This document shows positions 1-8,670 of a stretch of 64,000 nt of DNA, piece after piece (the stretch's first letter is position 1; each line of letters begins with the position of its first letter). The DNA is from Micromonospora rubida (lineage in GTDB: Bacteria; Actinomycetota; Actinomycetes; Mycobacteriales; Micromonosporaceae): NCBI RefSeq assembly GCF_009908295.1, contig NZ_JAAALO010000003.1, positions 434,001-498,000 on the forward strand, given 5' to 3'. The notes under the pieces were generated by a model. The model saw nothing but the letters and a program-made list of their open reading frames with translations. It did not search any database and had not been told where the DNA came from. The position numbers and the translations under genes are program-made.

Positions 1-3000
1 GGACGTGGCGCAGCTCAAGGCCCTGCTGGACGGGGCCGGCGAGTTCGACACCGTACGCGCCGAACTGGACCTGCCGGCCGCGCACCTGCGTCAGGTCGTC
101 GAGGAGTTCTACGGCGCGCGGCGCAACGGCGACCTGGCGCTGCTCTACTACTCCGGCCACGGCGTGCTGCACGGCGACGGGCAGTCGCTGTTCCTGGCCG
201 CGACCGACACGGTCTGCGGGCAGTTGCACGCGACCGCGTTCGACACCGACGGCACCCTGCGTCATCTGCTCAACCACACCAGGGCCAGCCAGAAGGTGGT
301 CCTCCTCGACTGCTGCTTCTCCGGCGCGTTCACCGCCCGGCACCGCTTCCGGGGCGGGGTGCGCGAGGAGCCACGCCGCCTCAAGCGTGAGCGCGGCACC
401 TTCACGCTCACCTCCAGCACCCACCTGAAGGCGTCGAAGGCGCAGGGGCCGGACCAGCCTTCGATCTTCACCGAGGTGCTCCTCAACGGCCTGCGGGGCG
501 CGGCCGAGGGGACGGCGGACGACGGCTGGATCACCACCAACGACCTCTCCCGGTACGCCCTGACCGAGATGGCCCGGCGTCGTCAGCACAGCCCGGTCGA
601 GTCGAGTGAGGGAGTCACCGAGCCGATCCGGCTCGTGACCGTGCCCGGCTCCGCTGCCGCCGCGAAACAGGTCGCCGCCGCCACGGCGAGCCCGGCGGAC
701 GAGGCACCGTTCGACGCCGACCAGTGGCGCCGCCTGGTGACCTACTACGTCAACTGCATGCAGCGGTCCACCGTGTTGCAGTCCTTCATCGACCCCCGGG
801 CGACCGGCACGTACGTCGCGGCTCCGCCCGGGTCCGAGGCCGTCCTCACCTCGGACGCGCCCGTCCGGCTGGGCGGCGCGGCCGCCAAACTCGCCGCGCG
901 GGCCCGGGCCGACGGCAGGGAGGTGCAGTACGGCTATCCGGTCGTCGCCGTTCGGCCCGGCCAGGGCAGACCTCCACGGCTCGCCCCACTCCTGGTCTGC
1001 GACGCCACCGTCGGCGCGGATGACGTCCTGCACGCCTCCTTTCCGCCCCGTCCCAGCTCGGCCCTCATGGACCTGTTCCAGCTCTCCGAGGTGGAAGCCG
1101 ACGAGCTGCGGCAACGCGTCGAGCAGGTCTTCGTGCCGGGTGACCCCGCTGCCCTGGTCGCCACCGTCGACGTGCTCAGGAAGACGTTCGGGCTGACCCT
1201 GGTGGCCGAGCTCGACCCGGCGATGCTCGTCGGCACCATCCGGCCGGGACCGTTGAGCGGGGTGCAGAACGCGGCCATCCTCTACACCGTCGACGCCACC
1301 GAGTCGCCGCAGCGGCAGCTCGTCGACGACCTGCGAGGCATGGTCAAGAATCCGAAGCTCATCGAGCGGACCGCCCTGGGCGCGCTGGCGCTCCGCCCCG
1401 ACGAGGTGGCTCCCACGCCGGCCGTGACGGTGGCGATGAGCGCCACGAACGAGGCGCAGGAAGAGATCATCCAGGCGGCGATGTCGCAGCCCTTGACCGT
1501 TGCCCAGGGGCCCCCGGGCACCGGCAAGAGTCAACTGGTCACCGCCCTGTTGGCCACCGCCACCGCCGCCGGCCAGAGCGTGCTGATCGGTTCCACCAGC
1601 AATCAGGCCGTCGACTCGGTGCTCGGCCGGGTCACCGACCTGATCGGCCCGGGCCTGCTGCTGCGTACCGGCAACAAGGAGCACCGGCTACAGGAACCGA
1701 AGCACCTCGCCGACATCCTCGCGGCCTATCCGCAGGCAGCGCCGCACGCCATGCCGGACGACCGCACCCCGCTGCACGAGCTGCGACTGCTGGCCGAAGA
1801 GGCCGCCGGCCTCCGTGGGACGCTCGACGAGCTACGTCTGCTCGAACGCGACCTCGCCGAGTTGGCCGTCGAGCGTGACGCCGACCCGAGCGCCGGGGCG
1901 GCCACCCTGCCGGACGACGACAGGGCTCTGGCGCAGCTCGTCCACCTGACCGATCGAGCGCTCGCCAGCAGGTGGCTCGGGTGGTGGTACCGGTGGCGGC
2001 TGCGGGCGTACCGGGTCGTCGACCGGGACGCCGTCGAGGCGCTCGCCGAGCGGGCCGTGATCGAGCTGCGCTGGCGCGAGCGGCGGCAGCGTCTCGCCGA
2101 GCTGCCCGACGCCGAGGCTCCCTGGCGCAAACTCGTCAGCCTGGTCGGCACCGACAGGCCCGCCCGCAGCATCGAGCTACTGCGGGCGCAGATCGCCCGA
2201 CGGGTGGCTGCGGGAGCGCGCCTGTTGCAGGACCGGGCCGACGAGATGGCCAAGCCGCAGTCGGACAGCTGGGCCTACTTCCCCGAGCTGCTGCGGGCGC
2301 TACCGGGCTGGGCGGTGACCGCGCTCTCCGCCCGGCGGCTACGCAGAAGCCCCGCGCTGTACGACCTGGTGGTGATCGACGAGGCGGCGCAGTGCAGCAT
2401 TCCCGCGATCCTGCCCATGCTCTACCGCGCCAAGCGGGCACTGATCATCGGCGATCCGCGTCAGCTCGCGCCCGTCGTCGACCTGCCCGAGACTGACGAC
2501 GTCACCGAGCGAGCCCGGGCCGATGTGAGCACCGGCTGGCTGACCACCCGTCGGCTCACCTACACGGGCCACTCCGCGTACGACGCGTTCGCCGCCGCGG
2601 CGGGCGCGACGCACCTCCTCGACGAGCACTACCGGTGTCACCCGGACATCGTCGAGGTGCCGAACCGGGAGGTCTACCAGGGGCGGCTCACTGTGCTGAC
2701 CGACCCGGCCCGGCTGGCCGCCCCGGCCGAGCCGGCGGTGCGCTGGCGCGACGTCCCCGGAAAGTTCAGCCCCGGGGCGACCGGTTCCGGGCGTAACCAG
2801 GTGGAGATCGATCAGGTCGTCACCGAGGTGGCGCACCTGCGGACGGCGTACCCCGATGCCTCGATCGGGGTGGTCACGCCGCTCGCCGCGCACCAGCGCC
2901 GCCTGGCCGCGGCCCTGCGCGACGCCGGCCTCACCGACAACCTGCTCTGCGCGACCATCCACAAGTTCCAGGGCAGCGAACGAGACATTATGGTCGTCTC

Positions 3001-3541
3001 GCCCGTCGGGGCGCACGGCATCCCGGACCGCACCCGGGGCTGGCTCGTGCACCAGACCAACCTGTGGAACGTCGCCATCACCCGGGCCCGGTCCCAGCTC
3101 GTCGTGGTCGGCGACCGTTCGTGGTGGTCGGGGCAACGTGGACTGCTGACCGCCCTGGCTCTCGGCCAAGGTGTCGCCGACGCTGCGCCGGCTGCCACGA
3201 CGGGGCCAGTCGATCGGTTGCACCGTGCCCTTCGGGGTGCCGGCCTCGCCGTGCGGCGTGATGTTGCCATGGCAGGACGGACCGTCGACCTTGTGGTGCG
3301 GCACGCCGACATCGAGTTGGCGGTCGTCGTCGATGATCCGGCGGGCGACCCTGACGGTCGAGGGCTGCGTAAGGTGCTGGCGCTTATCGACATCACCGGT
3401 GGCCATGCCCCCGTCCGTCGAATACCGGCGTGGCGTTGTCTGGCCGAGCCAGCGGACGTGGCGGCAGAGTTGGTCGACGACCTGCGCCGGCCACAGCAGG
3501 AGCGGACGGCGCGGCGGGAGGGCGGTAGCGGCGCGGCGTGA
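1..3541 (+). CDS. Caspase-like peptidase / SF1 helicase fusion, 5' end outside window
   Basis: The reading frame is open to the left edge, so the N-terminus is missing; GTG at 5 is only the first possible start inside the window. Residue numbers count from it. Residues 1-200 are a caspase-like (peptidase C14) domain: the His box YYSGHGV (about 48-54) and the Cys box LLDCCFSG (about 100-107) are intact. A DNA2/NAM7-type superfamily 1 helicase follows: Walker A GPPGTGKS (about 503), DEAA Walker B (VVIDEAAQ, about 791), GDPRQLAPV, HKFQGSERD and VAITRARSQLVVVGD. The last ~90 residues (AGRTVDLVVRHADIELAVVVDD) resemble the small endonuclease-like tail (DUF559/Vsr fold) of such helicases, with a weak active site. 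Family knowledge links bacterial caspases to antiviral cell suicide, so a nucleic-acid-sensing protease is my inference. Domain calls are firm, function is not. Confidence 0.85.
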   Translation, partial: DVAQLKALLDGAGEFDTVRAELDLPAAHLRQVVEEFYGARRNGDLALLYYSGHGVLHGDGQSLFLAATDTVCGQLHATAFDTDGTLRHLLNHTRASQKVVLLDCCFSGAFTARHRFRGGVREEPRRLKRERGTFTLTSSTHLKASKAQGPDQPSIFTEVLLNGLRGAAEGTADDGWITTNDLSRYALTEMARRRQHSPVESSEGVTEPIRLVTVPGSAAAAKQVAAATASPADEAPFDADQWRRLVTYYVNCMQRSTVLQSFIDPRATGTYVAAPPGSEAVLTSDAPVRLGGAAAKLAARARADGREVQYGYPVVAVRPGQGRPPRLAPLLVCDATVGADDVLHASFPPRPSSALMDLFQLSEVEADELRQRVEQVFVPGDPAALVATVDVLRKTFGLTLVAELDPAMLVGTIRPGPLSGVQNAAILYTVDATESPQRQLVDDLRGMVKNPKLIERTALGALALRPDEVAPTPAVTVAMSATNEAQEEIIQAAMSQPLTVAQGPPGTGKSQLVTALLATATAAGQSVLIGSTSNQAVDSVLGRVTDLIGPGLLLRTGNKEHRLQEPKHLADILAAYPQAAPHAMPDDRTPLHELRLLAEEAAGLRGTLDELRLLERDLAELAVERDADPSAGAATLPDDDRALAQLVHLTDRALASRWLGWWYRWRLRAYRVVDRDAVEALAERAVIELRWRERRQRLAELPDAEAPWRKLVSLVGTDRPARSIELLRAQIARRVAAGARLLQDRADEMAKPQSDSWAYFPELLRALPGWAVTALSARRLRRSPALYDLVVIDEAAQCSIPAILPMLYRAKRALIIGDPRQLAPVVDLPETDDVTERARADVSTGWLTTRRLTYTGHSAYDAFAAAAGATHLLDEHYRCHPDIVEVPNREVYQGRLTVLTDPARLAAPAEPAVRWRDVPGKFSPGATGSGRNQVEIDQVVTEVAHLRTAYPDASIGVVTPLAAHQRRLAAALRDAGLTDNLLCATIHKFQGSERDIMVVSPVGAHGIPDRTRGWLVHQTNLWNVAITRARSQLVVVGDRSWWSGQRGLLTALALGQGVADAAPAATTGPVDRLHRALRGAGLAVRRDVAMAGRTVDLVVRHADIELAVVVDDPAGDPDGRGLRKVLALIDITGGHAPVRRIPAWRCLAEPADVAAELVDDLRRPQQERTARREGGSGAA

Positions 3542-3903
3542 CGCGTGGCCTTGCTGCGAGCACGAGACCTGTCGGAGCTGCGCCCATCCGAAACGGGCTC
3601 AGCCCTGGTCGTCCGGGATTGCGCGGCGGGGGCAACCGAAGATCGCGTACGCGGCCAGGACCGCCGCGACCAGCGTGCCCCCGTGCTCGCCCCCGCGAGC
3701 ACGCCCGGCTGGGCGGCGGAGACCGGCGTCTGCGGGGTCGCGCTCGCCGTCGGCCGCGACCGGTATCGCAGGCTCGACGGCTGGCAGTGACGCCACCGGC
3801 CCGCGCAGCGGCCGATCGGTCCAGGTGTGAGCGCCGTGGCGGCCTCGGAGATCGAGGCCGCCACGGCGTCCGCCCGTGAGCAGGGAATGCCCACCGGGCC
3901 GGC
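3542..3903. other. Spacer without convincing gene
   Basis: No frame here has a family-like protein, a ribosome binding site with a good start, or a clear hairpin. Short open frames exist on both strands but are Arg/Pro/Gly-rich, as expected from random GC-rich DNA. Confidence 0.5.
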
Positions 3904-4236
3904 TCATCCCGTCCAGCGGATGCCCTCGGCGATCCGGAGCAGCACGTCCGTCGGCGGTGCCGTGGGCGTGGCCGGAAGAATCCGCTCGGACCCGTTCAAC
4001 GACACGGACAACCGGCCGCCGTGGAAGCCGTCGATGATCACCGTCCTGCCCCGGTTCAACAGGTACGTCGGCAGGCCCTGGACATTTTGGTCCACGCGCT
4101 CGCCCAGTTCCTCCCCCGTCGGCTCCGATCCTGCCGGCTCCCAGCGGATCGAGTACCCGACGCCGTAGTCGATCGTGGGCTGGTCGGTGGGGATCCCGTC
4201 CTCGGTCAGCCCCTGGGCCGGCTTCCGGTCGAGCAC
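3904..4236 (-). pseudogene. C-terminal remnant of an unrecognised protein
   Basis: This minus-strand frame has natural, non-repetitive composition (for example TIDYGVGYSIRWEPAG and VLLRIAEGIRWTG at its end) and a proper TGA stop, unlike the antisense noise around it. It has no good start: GTG at 4236 is possible but lies 11 nt after a GGGAGG, and protein-like sequence (LCGTASGLSCREGTG) continues upstream of it until it runs head-on into the divergent DUF3592 gene beginning at 4306. The most likely reading is the C-terminal part of a gene whose 5' portion was lost. The family is not recognised. A short functional gene starting at 4236 (110 aa) is the alternative. Confidence 0.4.
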
Positions 4237-4305
4237 CCGGCCGGTGCCCTCCCGACAGGAGAGGCCGGACGCGGTTCCGCAGAGCTCACGTGCTTTGGAG
4301 GACCG

Positions 4306-4773
4306 GTGTCGGTCTCGGTAAGGCCACTCGGCGGAATACGGGTCATCGTCGCGGCTCTCTTCGGAACCGTGCTGATCTGCGGTGCCGTCCTGCTCGATGC
4401 TCGCCTGGACGCCACCGTCGAGCAGCGGGTCAGCGAGGGGACAGCGGTGACCGGCCGGGTCGTGCAGGTGGAACGGTTCCGAATCAGCCGTTCGTCCTCG
4501 GTGACCCGGATGACCGTGGCGTATGCCGTCGACGGTGTGGCGTACCAGGAGCGGTTCTCCAGCGAGCTCGACGAGGGTCGGCACCACGCCGGGGAGGAGC
4601 TCACGGTGTACGTCGACCGCAACGATCCGTCCAAGGCGGCCACGGCTGACCGGTACGCGACGGAGGACCTGCTGCTCCAGTTGCCCGACCTGCTCGGGGT
4701 CGCCGGGGGCCTGGCGATCGTGGCGGCGCTCGTCTGGATCAAGACGGGTGGCCGTCCCCCCGGTACCAGGTGA
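4306..4773 (+). CDS. DUF3592-like membrane protein
   Basis: A protein of 155 residues with an N-terminal membrane segment (IRVIVAALFGTVLICGAVLL, about residues 10-29) and a second one close to the C-terminus (LLGVAGGLAIVAALVWI). Between them lies a beta-rich extracytoplasmic stretch with the DUF3592 pattern: a value like GTAVTGRVVQVE, then MTVAYAVDGVAYQ, then GEELTVYVDRNDPSKA. GTG at 4306 is chosen because GGAGG sits at 4297-4301 and everything upstream in frame is low-quality. The role is unknown; DUF3592 proteins are small membrane proteins with no assigned activity. It is divergent from the relic at 3904. Confidence 0.75.
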   Translation: MSVSVRPLGGIRVIVAALFGTVLICGAVLLDARLDATVEQRVSEGTAVTGRVVQVERFRISRSSSVTRMTVAYAVDGVAYQERFSSELDEGRHHAGEELTVYVDRNDPSKAATADRYATEDLLLQLPDLLGVAGGLAIVAALVWIKTGGRPPGTR

Positions 4774-4927
4774 CCGGCTGCCGCCCCTGCCTCTCGTCGC
4801 GGGGCGGGGCGGCAGTCCTACCGGGGTCGGCCCGCGACCGCGCGTCAGTGACACTGCCTGCCCACGTGATCCCACGGTCGTGACGACTACCAGCTCACCA
4901 CTGCTCCAGGTCCCGCCATGCTTCCAG

Positions 4928-5917
4928 TCAGGCGAGGTGGCCGTCGATCTCGGTCAGCTCCTCGGCGGTGAAGTCCAGGTTGTCCAGTGCGGCGACGTTC
5001 GCCTCCAACTGCCCCACGCTGCTCGCCCCGATGATCAGGCTGGTCATCCGCGGATCGCGCAGCGCCCAGGCGAGCGCGAGCTGGGCCAGGGACTGCCCGC
5101 GCCGCTCGGCGATCGCGCCGAGCGCCCGTACCGTGGCCATCTTCTTCTCGTCCAGGTCGCTCTCATTGAGGAAGCGGCTGGTGCGCACCCGGGAGTCGGC
5201 GGGGATGCCGCCCAGGTAGCGGTCGGTGAGCAGGCCCTGGGCGAGCGGGCTGTACGCGATGCAGCCCGCCCCGACCCGCTCCAGCGTGTCCAGCAGCCCG
5301 TCGTCCTCCGTCCAGCGGTTGAGCATCGAGTACGACGGCTGGTTGATCAGCAGCGGCGTGCCCAGCTCGCGCAGGATGGCGGCGGCCCGCTCGGTGCGCT
5401 CCGCGTCGTAGTTGGAGATGCCGACGTAGAGCGCCTTGCCAGAGCGGACGACGGCGTCGAGCGCGCCCATCGTCTCCTCCAGCGGGGTGTCCGGGTCGAA
5501 CCGGTGCGAGTAGAAGACGTCGACGTAGTCCAGGCCGAGGCGGCGCAGCGACTGGTCCAGCGACGAAATCAGGTACTTCCGGGAGCCCCACTGGCCGTAC
5601 GGGCCGGGCCACATCAGGTACCCGGCCTTGGTGGAGACGATCAGCTCGTCCCGGTATGGCTTCAGGTCGGTGGCGAGCATCCGGCCGAAGGCCTCCTCGG
5701 CGGCGCCCGGCGGCGGGCCGTAGCTGTTGGCCAGGTCGAAGTGGGTGACGCCGAGGTCGAAGGCACGTCGGACGATGTCCCGCTGCCGCTCGAACGGCCG
5801 GTCCGGGCCGAAGTTGTGCCACAGCCCGAGCGAGACGGCGGGCAGCCGCAGCCCGCTGCGCCCGGCCCGGCGGTAGGTCATGGTCTCGTAGCGCCCGTCG
5901 GCGGCAAGGTGGGTCAC
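4928..5917 (-). CDS. Aldo/keto reductase, YghZ/Gpr-like
   Basis: A full-length 329-residue NADPH-dependent aldo/keto reductase. The catalytic tetrad is visible: Asp and Tyr in HFDLANSYG, Lys in IVSTKAGY, His in VFYSHRFD. The PPPGAAEEAFGR stretch and the sequence GPYGQWGSRKY are typical of the L-glyceraldehyde-3-phosphate reductase branch (E. coli YghZ/Gpr, AKR14), which detoxifies L-GAP and small aldehydes such as methylglyoxal. The GTG start gives an N-terminus MTHLAADGRYETMTYRR of the kind usual for this branch. The gene stands alone, divergent from the next reductase at 6190. Family assignment is strong, substrate is inferred. Confidence 0.92.
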   Translation of the reverse strand: MTHLAADGRYETMTYRRAGRSGLRLPAVSLGLWHNFGPDRPFERQRDIVRRAFDLGVTHFDLANSYGPPPGAAEEAFGRMLATDLKPYRDELIVSTKAGYLMWPGPYGQWGSRKYLISSLDQSLRRLGLDYVDVFYSHRFDPDTPLEETMGALDAVVRSGKALYVGISNYDAERTERAAAILRELGTPLLINQPSYSMLNRWTEDDGLLDTLERVGAGCIAYSPLAQGLLTDRYLGGIPADSRVRTSRFLNESDLDEKKMATVRALGAIAERRGQSLAQLALAWALRDPRMTSLIIGASSVGQLEANVAALDNLDFTAEELTEIDGHLA

Positions 5918-6157
5918 GGCATCGACCCTATCGCCGCCCCCCGGTGGCCGGGGGGCTCGCGCCCGCGCGGTGGCGGTGCCGGCGCGAACCTCCCGGGCCG
6001 TCGGGACAGGTCAGGCCGGGGCGCAGGTGGGCGTGGGAGTCGGGGCGGACCCGCTGCCGATCAGCCCGAGGGCGGCGGTGCCACCGGGGGCTCACCGGCC
6101 GTTCCAGTTGACGTTGCGGGCGTGAGCTGGTGGTGGTTGCCGCCGGAATGTGCTGAT

Positions 6158-6172
6158 AAGGTGCCCTACCTT
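6158..6172. promoter_or_regulatory. Possible operator upstream of aldo/keto reductase
   Basis: A perfect short inverted repeat, AAGGT-GCCCT-ACCTT, lies 18 nt before the ATG at 6190. It looks like an operator half-site pair, but its 5-nt spacing does not fit the actinobacterial iron box, so no regulator is proposed. Confidence 0.25.
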
Positions 6173-6189
6173 TCGCGTAGTTTCGGGGG

Positions 6190-7158
6190 ATGCGCTTCGT
6201 GCAGCTGGACACCCCCAAGCCCTTCTCCAAGATCGGCCTCGGCACCTGGCAGTTCGGCTCGAAGGAGTGGGGCTACGGGCCCGACTACGAGCGCCGGGCG
6301 GCGGACATCGTCCGGCGGGCGCTCGACCTCGGGGTCACCCTCTTCGACACCGCCGAGGTGTACGGCTTCGGCCGCAGCGAACGGATCCTCGGCGCGGCCC
6401 TCGGCGACGACCGGGGCAGGGTCGTGGTGGCCAGCAAGGTCTTCCCGCTGCTGCCGGTCGCCCCGGTGGTGCAGCAGCGGGCGGTCGCCTCGGCGGCCCG
6501 GCTCGGCGTTCAGCGCATCGACCTGTACCAGGTGCACCAGGCCAATCCGGTGGTCCCGGACACCACCACCATGCGGGGCATGCGGGCGTTGCAGGACGTC
6601 GGGCTGGTCGCCGAGGTCGGGGTGAGCAACTACAACCAGCGCCGCTGGCGGTTCGCCGAGGCCGCGCTGGGCCGCCGGGTCCTCAGCAACCAGGTCCGCT
6701 ACAGCATGGTCGACCGTGGGCCCGAGAAGGACCTCCTGCCGTACGCGGAGCAGACCGGCCGGATCGTCATCGCGTACAGCCCGCTCGCCCAGGGCTTCCT
6801 GTCCGGCCGGTACGACGCGAAGAGCCCGCCGAGCGGGGCGGTGCGCCGGGCCAACCCGTACTTCCTGCCGGAGAACCTGGAGCGCGGCACCGCGCTGATC
6901 GGTGCGCTGCGCGAGGTGGCCGACGCGCACGACGCCACGCCCAGCCAGATCGCCCTGGCCCACCTGCTGCGCCACCCCAACGTGGTGGCCATCCCCGGCG
7001 CGTCGAGCGTGGAACAGGTCGAGCGCAACGCCGCCGCCGCCGAGATCGACCTGGCCGACGACGAGTACGCGGCGCTGGCAGCCGCCGCCCGCGCCTTCCG
7101 CCCGGTCACCGGCCTCGCGGCGGTGCCGAAGCTGATCCGCGCCCGAGCGGGACGGTGA
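6190..7158 (+). CDS. Aldo/keto reductase
   Basis: A 322-residue aldo/keto reductase of the general oxidoreductase type (AKR11/12-like). Catalytic residues are seen in LFDTAEVYG (Asp, Tyr), VVASKVF (Lys) and YQVHQAN (His). The cofactor-binding C-terminus has IPGASSVEQVERNAAAAE, the usual NADP-binding segment. ATG at 6190 follows a CGGGGG stretch. It is divergent from the first reductase at 4928-5917 and only about 27% of its sequence looks shared with it, so the two are not a recent duplication. Physiological substrate unknown. Confidence 0.92.
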   Translation: MRFVQLDTPKPFSKIGLGTWQFGSKEWGYGPDYERRAADIVRRALDLGVTLFDTAEVYGFGRSERILGAALGDDRGRVVVASKVFPLLPVAPVVQQRAVASAARLGVQRIDLYQVHQANPVVPDTTTMRGMRALQDVGLVAEVGVSNYNQRRWRFAEAALGRRVLSNQVRYSMVDRGPEKDLLPYAEQTGRIVIAYSPLAQGFLSGRYDAKSPPSGAVRRANPYFLPENLERGTALIGALREVADAHDATPSQIALAHLLRHPNVVAIPGASSVEQVERNAAAAEIDLADDEYAALAAAARAFRPVTGLAAVPKLIRARAGR

Positions 7159-7221
7159 GGGCCCAGGCCCGTCCGGGCGACGGGGCGGGGCGGGGGGCCG
7201 CGCCGCGCTAGCGTTGGTCGG

Positions 7222-8667
7222 GTGACTGAGCCCAACCAGGTTCTCCCGGTCCCGCCCGCCACCCTGCCCGCCACCTTGGGCGAGCTGCGGGCCGCCGGGC
7301 ACCGACACCGCACGGTCAAGCAGGAACTCCGCCACAACCTCCTGGCCCGGATGCGCACCGGCGAGGACCGCTTCCCCGGCATCGTCGGGTACGACGACAC
7401 GGTGCTGCCCCAGGTCGAGCGGGCGCTGCTCGCCGGCCACGACATGGTGCTGCTCGGCGAGCGCGGCCAGGGCAAGACCCGGCTGATCCGCTCGCTGGCG
7501 GCGCTGCTCGACGAGTGGACCCCCGTCATCGCCGGCTCGGTGCTCAACGAGCACCCGATGCGCCCCCTCACCCCCGCGTCCCTCGCCCTGGCCGAGTCCG
7601 CCGGCGACGACCTGCCGGTCGCCTGGCTGCACCGTTCGAAGCGCTACGGCGAGAAGCTCGCCACCCCGGACACCAGTGTCGGCGACCTGATCGGCGACGT
7701 GGACCCGATCCGGGTCGCCCAGGGACGCACCCTCGGCGACCCGGAGACGATCCACTTCGGGCTGGTGCCCCGCACCAACCGGGGCATCTTCGCCATCAAC
7801 GAGCTGCCCGACCTGGCCGAACGGATCCAGGTGGCACTGCTCAACGTGTTGGAGGAGCGGGACATCCAGATCCGGGGCTACCAGCTACGGCTGCCGCTGG
7901 ACCTGTTCCTGGTGGCCAGCGCCAACCCGGAGGACTACACCAACCGGGGCCGGATCATCACCCCGCTCCGGGACCGGTTCGGCGCGGAGGTCCACACCCA
8001 CTACCCGCTGGAGCTGGAACTGGAGCTGGCGCTGATCCGGCAGGAGGCCGACCCGGTCGGCGAGGTGCCGGAGCACGTGCTGGAGGTGCTCGCCCGGTTC
8101 GCCCGCGCGGTGCGCGAGTCGCCGTCGGTCGACCAGCGCTCCGGTGTCTCCGCCCGGTTCGCCATCGCCGCCGCCGAGACGGTCGCCGCCGCCGCGCTGC
8201 GCCGCTCCGGCCTGCTCGCCGCCGGCTCCGATCAGGCGTCCGAGGCGCCGGTCGCCCGGATCGGTGACGCCGTGTCGGTGACCTCGACGCTGCGCGGCAA
8301 GGTCGAGTTCGAGAGCGGCGAGGAGGGGCGGGAGATCGAGCTCCTGGAACATCTGCTGTGCACCGCCACGGACGACACGTTCCGGGCCCGGCTGGCCGGG
8401 TTGGACCTGTCCGGCTTCACCGCGCTGGTGGACGACGGCCGGGTGGTCGAGACCGGCGAGCTGGTCTCCTCGGCCGAGCTGCTGCGCCAGGTCGGCACCG
8501 TGCCGGGGCTGGCCAAGGCGCTCGACCGGCTCGGGTTGGGCGACGCGCCGACCCCGGAGCAGGCGGCGGCGGGCATCGAGTTCGTCCTGGAAGGGCTGCA
8601 CCTGGCCCGCCGGCTCGGCAAGGACGTCACGGACAGCGGGCGCACCGTCTACGGCAGCAAGGGCTGA
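7222..8667 (+). CDS. ChlI/MoxR-like AAA+ ATPase
   Basis: A 481-residue AAA+ ATPase of the magnesium-chelatase ChlI / MoxR clade. Walker A is GERGQGKTR (about residues 79-87). The Walker B equivalent is IFAINELPDL, followed by ERIQVALLNVLEERDIQIRG and the sensor region LVASANPEDYTNRGRIITPL with an arginine finger (LRDRFG), all in ChlI order. A chelatase role is unlikely, because no ChlH or tetrapyrrole gene is nearby. In this clade a ChlI-like ATPase works with a VWA-domain partner to remodel or insert cofactors into a target, and the next gene, 3 nt downstream, is exactly such a partner. The GTG start at 7222 opens the two-gene operon. Confidence 0.9.
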   Translation: MTEPNQVLPVPPATLPATLGELRAAGHRHRTVKQELRHNLLARMRTGEDRFPGIVGYDDTVLPQVERALLAGHDMVLLGERGQGKTRLIRSLAALLDEWTPVIAGSVLNEHPMRPLTPASLALAESAGDDLPVAWLHRSKRYGEKLATPDTSVGDLIGDVDPIRVAQGRTLGDPETIHFGLVPRTNRGIFAINELPDLAERIQVALLNVLEERDIQIRGYQLRLPLDLFLVASANPEDYTNRGRIITPLRDRFGAEVHTHYPLELELELALIRQEADPVGEVPEHVLEVLARFARAVRESPSVDQRSGVSARFAIAAAETVAAAALRRSGLLAAGSDQASEAPVARIGDAVSVTSTLRGKVEFESGEEGREIELLEHLLCTATDDTFRARLAGLDLSGFTALVDDGRVVETGELVSSAELLRQVGTVPGLAKALDRLGLGDAPTPEQAAAGIEFVLEGLHLARRLGKDVTDSGRTVYGSKG

Positions 8668-8670
8668 GCC

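Noticed and set aside
6158..6172. Iron box (DmdR/IdeR type)
   Set aside because: AAGGT-N5-ACCTT has the wrong spacing and lacks the central TAGGCTA-like part of the actinobacterial iron box.
4523..6625. 700-codon plus-strand open frame
   Set aside because: It runs across two unrelated regions opposite or out of frame with the real reductase genes and has shadow composition.
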